Positions 1-8,801 of a stretch of 64,000 nucleotides of DNA are shown here, one piece after another (positions within the stretch are counted from its first letter, which is position 1; each line of letters starts with the position of its first letter). Made by a program: the position numbers and the translations under genes. This DNA is from Faecalibacterium sp. I4-1-79 (GTDB taxonomy: Bacteria > Bacillota > Clostridia > Oscillospirales > Ruminococcaceae), in assembly GCF_023347235.1 (NCBI RefSeq), contig NZ_CP094467.1, forward strand, positions 186,001-250,000, read 5' to 3'. The notes beneath the pieces were generated by a model that was not told the DNA's origin, ran no database searches, and was given only the letters and a program-made list of their open reading frames with translations.

Positions 1-719
1 CGGGCGTGCTCATCGGCAAGGAGGTCTTTGGCGGCTACGGCAGCTACCCCTTCAACCCCGCTGCCGTGGGCTACGCCGTGGCGGCGGTATCGTGGCCGGA
101 GCAGGTGGTGCGCTACCCGCAGCCCTATACGCCGCTGCCCCTGTGGAACGCCTCTGCCGTGCCGGTGAGCAGCACCATCGAGGATACCCTGCGCAGCGGC
201 GGTATCCTGAACCTGAACGCCCTCGCCATCGCGCTGGGCGAGTTTGCCGCCCCCATGGGCACCGGCGCAGCGCTGGTCATTCTGGCCTGCGGCCTTGTGC
301 TGTGGACCCAGAAGGACGTGCACATCGGCGCATCAGCGAGCTTTCTCATCACCTGCGGGCTCATCGCTTTCTTCTTCCCGCGGCAGGTAGGTCTGGCAGA
401 CAGCACCCTCTTCAGCAGCCTGATGCCCCGCTTGCAGGGCATCCGGGACGAGCTGCACACCGGTGCAATGCTGTTCTGCGCGGTGTTCCTGCTCAACGAG
501 CCATACACCTGTGCCCATCACCGGCTTGGGCGCATCCTGTACGGCGCACTGGTGGGCATCGCCACCATGGGCTTCCGCTATTTCGGCGTGTACGAGACCG
601 GCGTCTGCTTTGCACTGCTGGCAGTCAACAGTGTGTCCGCGCTCATTGACCGCACCGAGGAGCGGCTGTACCGTCTGCTGCACCGTCTGCCGTCCGAACG
701 AAAGGAGGCTGCGGAATGA
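1..719 (+). CDS. rnfD: RnfD-like membrane subunit, 5' end outside window
   Basis: This is the C-terminal ~238 residues of an RnfD/NqrB-type integral membrane subunit of an ion-translocating ferredoxin:NAD oxidoreductase. The reading frame is open from the first base, and the motif FNPAAVG near the start is typical of mid-RnfD, so the true start lies upstream. Several hydrophobic helices follow, ending in a charged tail. Family members carry a covalently bound FMN on a Thr in an S/D-GAT motif; the corresponding stretch here reads SAVPVSSTIEDTL, with no clear GAT motif. The stop overlaps the next start by 4 nt, which implies translational coupling. Family assignment is good; a working flavin site is doubtful. 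Confidence 0.8.
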   Translation, partial: GVLIGKEVFGGYGSYPFNPAAVGYAVAAVSWPEQVVRYPQPYTPLPLWNASAVPVSSTIEDTLRSGGILNLNALAIALGEFAAPMGTGAALVILACGLVLWTQKDVHIGASASFLITCGLIAFFFPRQVGLADSTLFSSLMPRLQGIRDELHTGAMLFCAVFLLNEPYTCAHHRLGRILYGALVGIATMGFRYFGVYETGVCFALLAVNSVSALIDRTEERLYRLLHRLPSERKEAAE

Positions 720-1441
720 AAAAGCGTACTGCGGAGCTGATTTTAAAAGATCCCGAAAAGTTTGCCCATCACGACCGCGTGTTCCTGAATAACCCGGTGG
801 TCATGCAGGGCATGGGTCTGGCACCGCTGGTGGTCGTGGCCACCACCGGCCAGAACAGTCTGACGCTGGCGGCGGCGGTGGCGCTGCTGCTGGTGCCCTC
901 CCGCGTGCTGGCCTGCCTGCTCAGCCGCCTTGTGCCCCTGCGGGATGAGGAGCCTTCGCCCGCGCAGCTGCAAAAAAAGCTGCTGCCGCGTGCCATTCTG
1001 TATGCAGCCAGCGCCGCTGTGGTGTATCTGGCGGCGTATCCCATTTTGAACTTCGTGTTCGGCACTGGTCTTTTGAACCTTGGCATCTACCTGCCCATGC
1101 TGGTGGTGGAGCCGCTTCTGACCTACCGCTTCGGCCGCGTGCAGGAGACGGTGCATAAGGCTGTTTCCAAGGGCGTGCGCATCACCGTGGGCTACGCGCT
1201 GCTGCTGCTCGTGATCGGCATGGTGCGCGAGTGGCTCAGCCTTGGCACCGTGTTTGGTGCCCCGGTAGGGCGCTGGGCGCTGCTGCCGCTGGCTAAGATG
1301 CCGGCGGGCGGCTTTATCGTGCTGGGCATCCTGTGCGCCATCTGGCGCGCTGCCGCTGCAAAGCGCAAGGAATATCTGCAAAAGGAAGCGCGGGATACCC
1401 TGACCGTGCACTACCAGAAGGAGGCGGACCGCGAACCGTGA
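716..1441 (+). CDS. rnfE: RnfE-like (Rnf-Nqr family) membrane protein
   Basis: A 241-residue, six-helix Rnf/NqrD family protein. It aligns with RnfE through NNPVVMQGMGLAP, the LGIYLPMLVV segment and the REWLSLGTVFG motif. In canonical RnfE a Cys follows LGL and another sits in the VTNC motif; together with RnfA these bind the intramembrane [2Fe-2S] cluster. Here they are Ala36 and Pro133. An N-terminal extension of about 20 charged residues is present. The start ATG overlaps the rnfD stop and the gene overlaps rnfA by 4 nt. rnfG, normally between D and E, is absent. It is an Rnf-family protein by sequence, but its electron-transfer role is uncertain. Confidence 0.78.
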   Translation: MKKRTAELILKDPEKFAHHDRVFLNNPVVMQGMGLAPLVVVATTGQNSLTLAAAVALLLVPSRVLACLLSRLVPLRDEEPSPAQLQKKLLPRAILYAASAAVVYLAAYPILNFVFGTGLLNLGIYLPMLVVEPLLTYRFGRVQETVHKAVSKGVRITVGYALLLLVIGMVREWLSLGTVFGAPVGRWALLPLAKMPAGGFIVLGILCAIWRAAAAKRKEYLQKEARDTLTVHYQKEADREP

Positions 1442-2052
1442 AAGAAGTTGTAAGCAGTTCGGCAGTGTTTTTCAGCTATGCACTGCTGGCTATTTTTGCA
1501 CAGAACGCTGTCTTTACCCGTGCACTGGGCGTGTCCCGCATGGTGCAGCTGGTGGGGGACGACCGCACCAGCAGCGCCTTGTTCGGCATGATGCTGTGTA
1601 TCACGCAGGTGCTGGTGGCACCGGTGGCTTTCTTTGCCGGGCGGTGGTTCATTGCCCCGCTGGATAACCGCGCCCAGCTGCGCCCGCTGGTGTATATCGC
1701 CAGCATTGCCGTGGTGTGTCTGGCAGAGCATCTGGTGCTGTGGCTGCTGCGCAGCCTGCCCCGCCGCGCCCAGCTGCTGCGCATCGTGCCGCTGGCCGCG
1801 CTGAACAGCGGCGTGCTGGGCACGGTGCTGGTGGAGCGCACCCAGACCTTTACCCTTGGCGAAAGCCTTGGCTTTGGCCTTGGCAGCGGCCTTGGCTATG
1901 TGCTGGCGGTGCTGCTGGTCACCGAGGCGCGTCACCGCCTGCGCAGCAAAGCGATCCCCAAAGCATTCCGCGGCCTGCCCATCACGCTGGTGTATATCGG
2001 CGTGCTGGCGCTGGCAATCTATGGCTTTACCGGACATTCCGTCATCCTGTAA
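1438..2052 (+). CDS. rnfA: RnfA-like (Rnf-Nqr family) membrane protein
   Basis: A 204-residue membrane protein starting at a GTG inside the end of rnfE (GTGA overlap). A longer open frame exists upstream, but the overlap and similarity begin here. It matches RnfA by order and by the AQNAVFTRALG, NSGVLG and KAFRGLPITL segments, and has six predicted helices. Canonical RnfA has Cys in LGxCPF and TTNC; this protein has Ser33 and Ser124 at those places. It is therefore missing both of its expected [2Fe-2S] ligands, as is the adjacent RnfE-like protein. rnfB does not follow; an unrelated gene starts 24 bp downstream. Confidence 0.78.
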   Translation: MKEVVSSSAVFFSYALLAIFAQNAVFTRALGVSRMVQLVGDDRTSSALFGMMLCITQVLVAPVAFFAGRWFIAPLDNRAQLRPLVYIASIAVVCLAEHLVLWLLRSLPRRAQLLRIVPLAALNSGVLGTVLVERTQTFTLGESLGFGLGSGLGYVLAVLLVTEARHRLRSKAIPKAFRGLPITLVYIGVLALAIYGFTGHSVIL

Positions 2053-2076
2053 TGCAGACAGGGAGGAAAGAATACC

Positions 2077-3186
2077 ATGGCTAAGTATAAACGTCAGAAG
2101 GTCAAGCATTATCACCGCAGCTTTTACAGCCGGGAAATGCGCGTCAAGCGCGGCATCGGCATTGCGGTGCTGGTAGTGGCAGTGCTGGCAGCAGCATGGT
2201 TTGCCGCACCCCATGTGCTGGATTGGGCCACCCACACATGGTATACCGTGGTCAAGGACCGGGACCTCGAGGCCGAAAGCGCTTCCCGCGCCGAGGCAGC
2301 AGCCTCCTCTGCGGCGGCAAGCAGCGCTGCCGCCTCGCAGGCAGCGTCGTCTGAACCGGAGCCGGAGGAGGAAAAGCCGCTGGACGGCAAGGCCATTACC
2401 GGCGGCAGCTGGGCAGAGCTGGATGTGACCGCCCTGACCGATGATGCCGCTATCCGCGCCGCCGCCCGGCAGCTGAAGCAGCAGGGCGCAGACTACGCCC
2501 TTGTCACCCTGAAGGACGCCGCTGGCACGGTGTACTACGCTTCCGGCGTGGCAGCTGCTGCGCAAAGCATCACGGAAAACCCGGTGGATGCGGCCAATAT
2601 CGCTGCCATCCTGCGGGAAGAGGGCATCATCCCGGCGGCGCAGCTTGCCGCCTTTACCGACCCGGTGTCGGTGTACACCGACCGCAGCATGGGCGTGCAC
2701 TACGACGGCAACAGCCTCTGGCTGGACAACGTCAGCGCAGCCAAGGGCGGCAAGGCGTGGATGAACCCCTTTGCCGCAAGTGCGGTGCAGTATATCGGCG
2801 ACCTCATTGAGGAGGTGCAGGGCATGGGCTACGAGCAGGTGGTGCTTACCGGGGTGCAGTTCCCCAACATCATCACTCGCAAGCAGGACTTCGGCGCTTC
2901 CGGCGGCAAGAGCCGGGAGGGACGCGCCGCCCAGCTGACCGCTGATATCGCCGCATGGCAGACCCGCTTTGCAGGCAGCGTGACCCTGTGGGTCAGCTAC
3001 CCTGACGCGCTGTGCACCGCTGCCACCGATGCCCTTGGCACCACCGGCACGTCCCTTGGCATGGAAAATCTGCTGGTCACCAGCAGCACCGCACTGGATG
3101 CGGACAGCCGCGCTGCGCTGGAGCAGGCCGCTGCCGATGCCGGTGTGCAGCACCTTGTGGTGCACGACGCCGCAGCATTCCGCTGA
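2077..3186 (+). CDS. membrane-anchored DUF4015-like putative glycoside hydrolase
   Basis: A 369-residue protein with a basic N-terminus, one membrane segment around residues 27-45, and a low-complexity Ala/Ser/Glu linker (residues ~65-105). The extracellular region resembles the DUF4015/putative glycosyl hydrolase TIM-barrel family: LKQQGADYALVTLKDAAG, a repeated WLDNVS motif and VQYIGDLIEEVQGMGYEQVV match the usual pattern of residues after each strand. It is likely exposed on the outer face and acts on or binds cell-surface polysaccharide, but no substrate can be inferred. RBS GGAGG precedes the ATG. It follows rnfA closely and may be in the same transcript. Confidence 0.65.
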   Translation: MAKYKRQKVKHYHRSFYSREMRVKRGIGIAVLVVAVLAAAWFAAPHVLDWATHTWYTVVKDRDLEAESASRAEAAASSAAASSAAASQAASSEPEPEEEKPLDGKAITGGSWAELDVTALTDDAAIRAAARQLKQQGADYALVTLKDAAGTVYYASGVAAAAQSITENPVDAANIAAILREEGIIPAAQLAAFTDPVSVYTDRSMGVHYDGNSLWLDNVSAAKGGKAWMNPFAASAVQYIGDLIEEVQGMGYEQVVLTGVQFPNIITRKQDFGASGGKSREGRAAQLTADIAAWQTRFAGSVTLWVSYPDALCTAATDALGTTGTSLGMENLLVTSSTALDADSRAALEQAAADAGVQHLVVHDAAAFR

Positions 3187-3218
3187 GAAGCGGCTTTTAG
3201 AGAGGGGAGGAAACGACT

Positions 3219-4511
3219 ATGAAACCGACTACCTGTTTTGCACCCGCACACATCCTGCTGCCTTCGGAGCAGGTGCCGCTGGAACAGTGGGGCTGCATCG
3301 CCTGTGACCAGTTCACCAGTGACCGCAGCTACTGGCAGCGGGCAGAAAAGACCGCTGCGGGTGCGCCCAGCACCCTGAACCTGATCCTGCCGGAGGTGTA
3401 TCTGGAGGACGGAGACGCCGACGCGCGGGTGGAAAAGATCCACGCCACCATGCAGGATTATGCCCAAAACGTGCTCACCCGGGCGGTGGACGGCTTTATC
3501 TATGTAGAGCGCACCGAGCAGAGCGGCCGGGTGCGGCAGGGTCTTGTAGGGCGTGTGGACCTGGAGGCTTACAGCTACCGCCGGGGCGAAAAATGTGCCG
3601 TGCGCCCCAGCGAGTGCACAGTGGAAAGCCGCATCCCGCCCCGCATGAAGGTGCGCACCGGCGCTGCGCTGGAAACGCCCCATATCATGATGCTGGCGGA
3701 CGACCCGGACTGCACTCTCATCGAGCCCATTGCCGCCCACAAGGACAGCCTGCCCAAGGTGTACGAGGGCGAGCTGATGCTGGGCGGCGGCCATGTGGCA
3801 GGCTGGGCGGTGGAGGACCCCGCCCTCATTGCACAGATCGAAAATGCTCTGACCGTGCTGGGCAGTCAGGAAGAATTTGACAAGAAGTACCCCGATGCCA
3901 CCCGCCGCGACCCGCTGACGCTGGCCGTGGGCGACGGCAACCACTCGCTGGCTACCGCAAAAGCCTGCTGGGAGGAGCTGAAAAAGACCCTGACCCCGGA
4001 GCAGGCAGAGAACCACCCCGCCCGCTGGTGCTTGGCAGAGGTGTGCAACGTGCACTCCCCGGCCATTGAGATCGAGCCCATCCACCGGGTACTGTTCAAC
4101 GTGGACTGCGCCACCGTGCTGCTGAGCCTGATTACATGGAGCGATGCCAACATGGCCGGCTGCTGCTTTGGCGGCAGCAAAAAGCAGCCTTTTACGCTGG
4201 CAGGCCCCCACATGGCCAATGTGCTCAGCTTTGAGGACCCCACCGAGCCGCTGACCGTGGGCACCATCGACGATTTTATTTCGGATTATATCGAGCGCCA
4301 CCCGGAAGCAAAGGTGGACTATGTGCATGACGAACCGGCTGTGCGCGCTTTGTGCAAGCAGGGCGCGGTGGCGTTTTTGATGCCGCCCTTCGCCAAGAGC
4401 GACCTGTTCCGCGGCGTTGTGATGGGCGGCGTGCTGCCCCGCAAGACCTTCAGCATGGGACACGCGGAGGAAAAGCGCTACTACATCGAGTGCCGGAAGA
4501 TCACAGAATAA
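3219..4511 (+). CDS. DUF1015 family protein
   Basis: A 430-residue soluble protein matching the DUF1015 family over its length (family usually ~410-430 residues). Visible family hallmarks are the N-terminal [10 protein letters not shown] segment, the central [14 protein letters not shown] motif, and a C-terminal [19 protein letters not shown] stretch near the end. The biochemical function of DUF1015 is not established; members are common in anaerobes. GGGAGG lies at suitable distance before the ATG. It is 32 bp downstream of the DUF4015 gene and 10 bp upstream of the helicase gene, so the run 2077-7250 could be one operon. Confidence 0.75.
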   Translation: MKPTTCFAPAHILLPSEQVPLEQWGCIACDQFTSDRSYWQRAEKTAAGAPSTLNLILPEVYLEDGDADARVEKIHATMQDYAQNVLTRAVDGFIYVERTEQSGRVRQGLVGRVDLEAYSYRRGEKCAVRPSECTVESRIPPRMKVRTGAALETPHIMMLADDPDCTLIEPIAAHKDSLPKVYEGELMLGGGHVAGWAVEDPALIAQIENALTVLGSQEEFDKKYPDATRRDPLTLAVGDGNHSLATAKACWEELKKTLTPEQAENHPARWCLAEVCNVHSPAIEIEPIHRVLFNVDCATVLLSLITWSDANMAGCCFGGSKKQPFTLAGPHMANVLSFEDPTEPLTVGTIDDFISDYIERHPEAKVDYVHDEPAVRALCKQGAVAFLMPPFAKSDLFRGVVMGGVLPRKTFSMGHAEEKRYYIECRKITE

Positions 4512-4521
4512 TAGGAGAACC

Positions 4522-6405
4522 ATGACATTTAAAGAACTGAATCTGTCCGCCCCGCTGCTGCGCGCTGTGCAGGAAGCGGGCTACGAGACCCCCTCGCCCA
4601 TTCAGGCAGCGGCCATCCCGCCGGTGCTGGCAGGCCGGGATCTGATGGGTTGCGCCCAGACCGGCACCGGCAAGACGGCGGCTTTTGCGCTGCCCATGCT
4701 GGACCGGCTCACCGCCAATGCGCCCCGCCGCAAGGGTGCTGTCCGCGCGTTGATTTTGACCCCTACCCGGGAGCTGGCTTTGCAGATCGGCGAAAGCTTT
4801 GAAGCCTACGGCAAGTACCTGAAACTGCGCAGCACCGTCATCTTTGGCGGTGTGGGACAGGCACCGCAGGTGGAAGCGCTGAAAAAGGGCGTGGACATCC
4901 TCATCGCCTGCCCGGGACGGCTGAACGACCTGATCGGGCAGGGCTTTATCGACCTGTCCGCACTGGAAATTTTTGTGCTGGACGAGGCCGACCGGATGCT
5001 GGACATGGGCTTTGTCCATGACGTGAAAAAGGTCATTGCAAAGCTGCCTGACCAGCGCCAGAACCTGATGTTCAGCGCCACCATGCCCGCCGAGATCGAG
5101 CATCTGGCCGCCGGCATCCTGCACGACCCCGCCTTTGTCAAGGTGGACCCGGTGTCCAGCACCGTGGACCGCATCCAGCAGAGCCTGTACTATGTGGAAA
5201 AGGGCAACAAAAAGCTCTTGCTGCCGTGGCTCATCAAAAATTTGCAGCCGCCGGTGGTCAACGCACTGGTGTTCAGCCGCACCAAACACGGCGCGGATAA
5301 GATCGCAAAAGACCTGACAAAGCAGGGCATCCCCGCCGCCGCCATCCACGGCAACAAGAGCCAGACCGCCCGCGTGACCGCGCTGGAGGATTTCAAGTCC
5401 GGCAAGACCCGGGTGCTGGTGGCGACCGACATCGCCGCACGCGGCATTGATATCAGCGAGCTTTCCCATGTGTTCAACTACGACCTGCCCGAGGTGCCGG
5501 AGACCTATGTGCACCGCATCGGGCGCACTGCCCGCGCCGGCGCGGACGGCACCGCCGTCAGCTTCTGCGCCCCGGAGGAGCAGGAGTATCTGGCAGGCAT
5601 CGAAAAGCTGAACCGCCGCAAGATCCCGGTGGTATCCGGCCACCCGTGGGACGGCGTGCCCGCCCCGGTGCGCCCCGTGCTGCCCGTGCGCGGCAAAAAG
5701 CCCCGCCCCGAAGCAGAAAAACAGGCCGAAACTGCGCCCGCAAAAGCTGCAAAGGCAGCTGTGCCCGCGCCGAAGCAGGAGCCGAAGGCCGCAAAGAATG
5801 CGGTGCCTGCAAAACCGAAAAAAGAGGAAACATTGATGCAAGACAGCAACGCAAAGCGCGGGGTCCGCAACGACCGCCGCGCCAACAACCGGGGCGCAAA
5901 CGCCCCCAAGGAGGCGGCAGCGCCCCGCGCCCGCCGCGAGAATGCCGCCCCCGCCCGGGGCAGCAACGCCCAGCCCAAGTTTGACCCCCATTTTGTCAGC
6001 GCCCCGGAGGCTACTCCGCTGCGCCCGGCACGCAAGACTCCTGCTGCTCCGGCAGCACCTGCCATCCGCAGCGCACAGGAGCCCCAGAATAATCAGAACG
6101 CAAGCCGCAGCGGCAGCCGCCGCAATGACCGCAGCGAGCAGCGCGCTGCCCAGAGCAACAACGCCCGCCCTGCCCGTAACGAACGCGGCAGCGCAGGCAA
6201 TCAGAACCGCACCGGCAGCGCACCCCGCGCTCCCAAGGCCGAGCCTGCCCGCCGTGGCCGCAATGCCGCCGCCCGGGACGAGGACCCGGGGCTGATGCTC
6301 ATCAGCCGCCGCCCGCCCCAGCAGAAGTACACCAGCTTTGAGGAGTATATGGACGCCCACGGCGGTGCCACCGCACCCATTGAGGACCACAGCGAAGAAG
6401 TATGA
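4522..6405 (+). CDS. DEAD-box ATP-dependent RNA helicase with long basic tail
   Basis: A 627-residue superfamily 2 helicase that unwinds RNA structures, probably in ribosome assembly or mRNA turnover. The core occupies residues 1-~370: F-ELNLS and the Q motif, Walker [10 protein letters not shown], motif Ia PTREL, motif [14 protein letters not shown], motif III FSATMP and motif [12 protein letters not shown]. The remaining ~250 residues are Ala/Pro/Arg/Asn-rich and disordered, likely an RNA-binding tail as in CsdA/RhlE-type proteins. The tail sequence is too low in complexity to pick a subfamily. The last bases overlap the rlmA start (ATGA), indicating coupled translation of two RNA-related proteins. 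Confidence 0.92.
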   Translation: MTFKELNLSAPLLRAVQEAGYETPSPIQAAAIPPVLAGRDLMGCAQTGTGKTAAFALPMLDRLTANAPRRKGAVRALILTPTRELALQIGESFEAYGKYLKLRSTVIFGGVGQAPQVEALKKGVDILIACPGRLNDLIGQGFIDLSALEIFVLDEADRMLDMGFVHDVKKVIAKLPDQRQNLMFSATMPAEIEHLAAGILHDPAFVKVDPVSSTVDRIQQSLYYVEKGNKKLLLPWLIKNLQPPVVNALVFSRTKHGADKIAKDLTKQGIPAAAIHGNKSQTARVTALEDFKSGKTRVLVATDIAARGIDISELSHVFNYDLPEVPETYVHRIGRTARAGADGTAVSFCAPEEQEYLAGIEKLNRRKIPVVSGHPWDGVPAPVRPVLPVRGKKPRPEAEKQAETAPAKAAKAAVPAPKQEPKAAKNAVPAKPKKEETLMQDSNAKRGVRNDRRANNRGANAPKEAAAPRARRENAAPARGSNAQPKFDPHFVSAPEATPLRPARKTPAAPAAPAIRSAQEPQNNQNASRSGSRRNDRSEQRAAQSNNARPARNERGSAGNQNRTGSAPRAPKAEPARRGRNAAARDEDPGLMLISRRPPQQKYTSFEEYMDAHGGATAPIEDHSEEV

Positions 6406-7250
6406 GCCGGAACGAAGCCTTTGCCCCGTGGCAGTGCCCCCTGTGCGGCGGCGTACTGCAAGGGGAAACCGACCTGAAATGTGAAAAAGGCCACTGCTTT
6501 GACCGCGCCCGGGAGGGCTACTGGCATCTTTTGCCGGTGCAGAGTATGCGCACCAAAGCCCCCGGGGACAGCAAGGAGATGGTAGCTGCCCGCCGCGCCT
6601 TCCTGAACGCCGGATACTACGGCATTTTCGGGCAGGCGCTGGGGGAGCTGTGCCTTGCCCACGGCGTGCCCGCCGCGAAGGACGCCCCGCTGCATCTGCT
6701 GGATGCGGGCTGCGGCGAGGGCTGGTACGATCGCTGCATCGCGCAGCAGTTCGCGGCGGCGGAAAAACCGCTGCAGCTGGCGGGGTTCGATATCGCAAAG
6801 CCCGCCGTGCGCTTGGCTGCAAAGGCGCTGCCCACAGCGCAGTATGCAGTGGCGTCCAGCTTCAGCCAGCCGGTACGCACCGGCTGGGCAGATGTACTGC
6901 TGAACTGCTTTTCGCCCTTTGCGCAGGAGGAGTTCAGCCGGGTGCTGCGCCCGGGCGGGCGCATGATCTACGTTGTGCCGGGGGCAGAGCATCTGTACCA
7001 GATGAAGGCTGTGCTCTATGAAAAGCCCTATAAGAACCCGGTGCAGCAGGTGGAATACCCGGGTTTCCGTGCCATCGACGAGCGGGAGGTGCAGGGTACC
7101 ATCACCGTGCCCGCCGCCCAGCTGGAAGCCCTGTTCGCCATGACCCCCTACTATTGGAAAACGCCCCGCGATGGTGCCGCCCGCCTTGCGGCTCTGCCGC
7201 AGCTCACCACAACCATCGCCTTCCGCTTTCTGGTGTTTGAGAAGCTGTAA
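6402..7250 (+). CDS. rlmA: 23S rRNA (guanine-N1)-methyltransferase RlmA family
   Basis: A 282-residue SAM-dependent methyltransferase of the RlmA family, which methylates N1 of a guanine in 23S rRNA hairpin 35 (G745 in RlmAI, G748 in RlmAII). A zinc-binding N-terminus is visible as CPLCGG followed by CEKGHCFD (Cys-x2-Cys and Cys-x3-His). The conserved [19 protein letters not shown] block follows, then the SAM motif [11 protein letters not shown] and the NCFSPF motif IV. In Gram-positives the G748 enzyme modulates macrolide sensitivity; which guanine is modified here cannot be told by eye. Start overlaps the helicase stop by 4 nt; a strong terminator follows. Confidence 0.85.
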   Translation: MSRNEAFAPWQCPLCGGVLQGETDLKCEKGHCFDRAREGYWHLLPVQSMRTKAPGDSKEMVAARRAFLNAGYYGIFGQALGELCLAHGVPAAKDAPLHLLDAGCGEGWYDRCIAQQFAAAEKPLQLAGFDIAKPAVRLAAKALPTAQYAVASSFSQPVRTGWADVLLNCFSPFAQEEFSRVLRPGGRMIYVVPGAEHLYQMKAVLYEKPYKNPVQQVEYPGFRAIDEREVQGTITVPAAQLEALFAMTPYYWKTPRDGAARLAALPQLTTTIAFRFLVFEKL

Positions 7251-7256
7251 TAAGAT

Positions 7257-7297
7257 AAAAAAGGACTGCCGTGCACTCTGCACGGCAGTCCTTTTTT
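7257..7297 (+). terminator. intrinsic terminator after rlmA
   Basis: A perfect stem AAGGACTGCCGTGC with a 5-nt loop is followed by a T-run; an A-run precedes it, so it could also act on the opposite strand. Confidence 0.9.
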
Positions 7298-7377
7298 GTG
7301 CCCATTCTCATGCTTGTTGATTTTCACAAGAACTGACATACTAATATATCAATTTCGCACAAAAACAACAAAATCTA

Positions 7378-7406
7378 TTTACAAGCGCATTGTATTGTGG
7401 TACGAT
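7378..7406 (+). promoter_or_regulatory. sigma-A type promoter for the Tat hydrolase gene
   Basis: TTTACA at 7378-7383 and TACGAT at 7401-7406 are separated by 17 bp. The leader to the start codon would be about 120 nt. Confidence 0.55.
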
Positions 7407-7535
7407 TTGTGCGGATTTCGATGGCATGATACACTGGAATGTCTATCGGGCCCGGCAGCAGGGCGTTTGCTGCACAGCTTTGGGCGGCTTTGCTCTGTAC
7501 AAATGAGCCGTCTGCATTTAAAAGGAGAAATGATG

Positions 7536-8720
7536 ATGAACAGAAGAGACTTTATGAAGCTTTCCGCCGCTTCTGCTGTGACCATGGGCGCAGTGGCTGG
7601 CATGGCGCCCGCATCCTTTGCTGAAAACGCTGGCGTGCACACCGATGCTGAGGTGCAGGCCATGGTGGCAGAGGAACTCCGCCTCTCCCGCGAGGTAGCC
7701 TTTTATCCGGCTGCTTTCCGGGGCGATTTTGACAAGTTCTATGTGCTGTTCCACAAGCTGTCCCGTGCTCAGTACGAGAAGGTGGACGGTGCAGCTGTGC
7801 CCGGCATCAACGCTTCTCACTACGATATGTGTGTTGCCCTGACCAATGCCCGCAAGGCGCTGCGCCAGATCAAGGACCCCAAGAGCACCGTTTGGGAAAT
7901 TTGGGGAGATCAGATGGCCGTGGAATCTCCGCTGCCCACCAACTGGGAAAATTGCTACGATAACGAGGGCTTCCGTCCCTTCCTGAACCCGTACCTGCTG
8001 CGAGATCAGGGCAAGGTGAAGGGCAACGTGATCATTATTGCAGGCGGCGGCAGCACCCACCGCAACAACGTGGTGGAAGGCTACCCTGTGGCCGAGTTCT
8101 TCAACAAGAACGGCTACAACGCCTTTGTGCTGCAGCGCCGCGTCAATCCTTATGCCGCTGTGGATCAGCAGCTGGATCTGGCACGCGCTATCCGCTACAT
8201 CCGCCACAACGCCTCTGAAAAACACATCGGCAAGACCGATATCATGATCGCTGTGGGCTTCTCTGCCGGCGGCATGAATGTGATGCAGGTGGTGGCCAAC
8301 CAGTTCGGCACTACGAATACCCCGGATAAGGTCTATCCCAGCTACGTCTGCGATGCTGTGGACTATGAGAGCGCTGACCTGAACGTGGCAATCCCCATCT
8401 ACGGCCTGTTCGTCACTGGTCTGAACTTCACGAAGAACCCCAACCTGCCTCCGGTCTTTGGTGTTGTGGGTCAGAAAGATGGCCTGAGTGCGATGATGCT
8501 GCCCTCTCTGCCGGAGTGCGCGGATATCTTCAAGGATTTCAGCTTCTATCTGGCACCCGATGCGCCCCACGGTGTGGGCTTGGGCACTGGCACCAAGGGC
8601 TATGTGGATTACTACACCCAGATCGCCCAGTGGCCGGATATGGCTGTCAACTTCATCGAGAGCCGTCTGGGGCTGATGGAAAAGAAGATCGACATGGACT
8701 CCGTGGGCTTTGCATGGTAA
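7536..8720 (+). CDS. secreted alpha/beta hydrolase with twin-arginine signal
   Basis: About 394 residues. Three ATGs lie in a row (7530, 7533, 7536); GGAG at 7524-7527 gives the best spacing to 7536. The N-terminus MNRRDFMKLSAAS is a twin-arginine export signal with a hydrophobic stretch and AFA-type cleavage site around residue 28. The body shows an alpha/beta-hydrolase fold: an oxyanion-like IIAGGGSTHRN segment, nucleophile elbow GFSAGG, and a late DAPHGVG with the candidate catalytic His. It resembles acetyl-esterase/xylanase-type esterases, but substrate is unknown. The gene stands alone between terminators, with its own promoter. Confidence 0.75.
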   Translation: MNRRDFMKLSAASAVTMGAVAGMAPASFAENAGVHTDAEVQAMVAEELRLSREVAFYPAAFRGDFDKFYVLFHKLSRAQYEKVDGAAVPGINASHYDMCVALTNARKALRQIKDPKSTVWEIWGDQMAVESPLPTNWENCYDNEGFRPFLNPYLLRDQGKVKGNVIIIAGGGSTHRNNVVEGYPVAEFFNKNGYNAFVLQRRVNPYAAVDQQLDLARAIRYIRHNASEKHIGKTDIMIAVGFSAGGMNVMQVVANQFGTTNTPDKVYPSYVCDAVDYESADLNVAIPIYGLFVTGLNFTKNPNLPPVFGVVGQKDGLSAMMLPSLPECADIFKDFSFYLAPDAPHGVGLGTGTKGYVDYYTQIAQWPDMAVNFIESRLGLMEKKIDMDSVGFAW

Positions 8721-8743
8721 GCTGTCCTGACAGAAGTTCCTGA

Positions 8744-8791
8744 AAAAACAATGACCCGCCGCACCTCCTTCAGTGCGGCGGGTCGTTGTTT
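8744..8791. terminator. bidirectional terminator between hydrolase and MATE genes
   Basis: The 12-bp perfect stem GACCCGCCGCAC has an 8-nt loop. It is flanked by an A-run on the left and a T-rich tail on the right, and lies between convergent genes. Confidence 0.85.
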
Positions 8792-8801
8792 ATAAAAATG
8801 G

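Noticed and set aside
4501-6822. 773-codon open frame on the minus strand
   Set aside because: Antisense to the DEAD-box helicase and rlmA, whose motifs are unambiguous.
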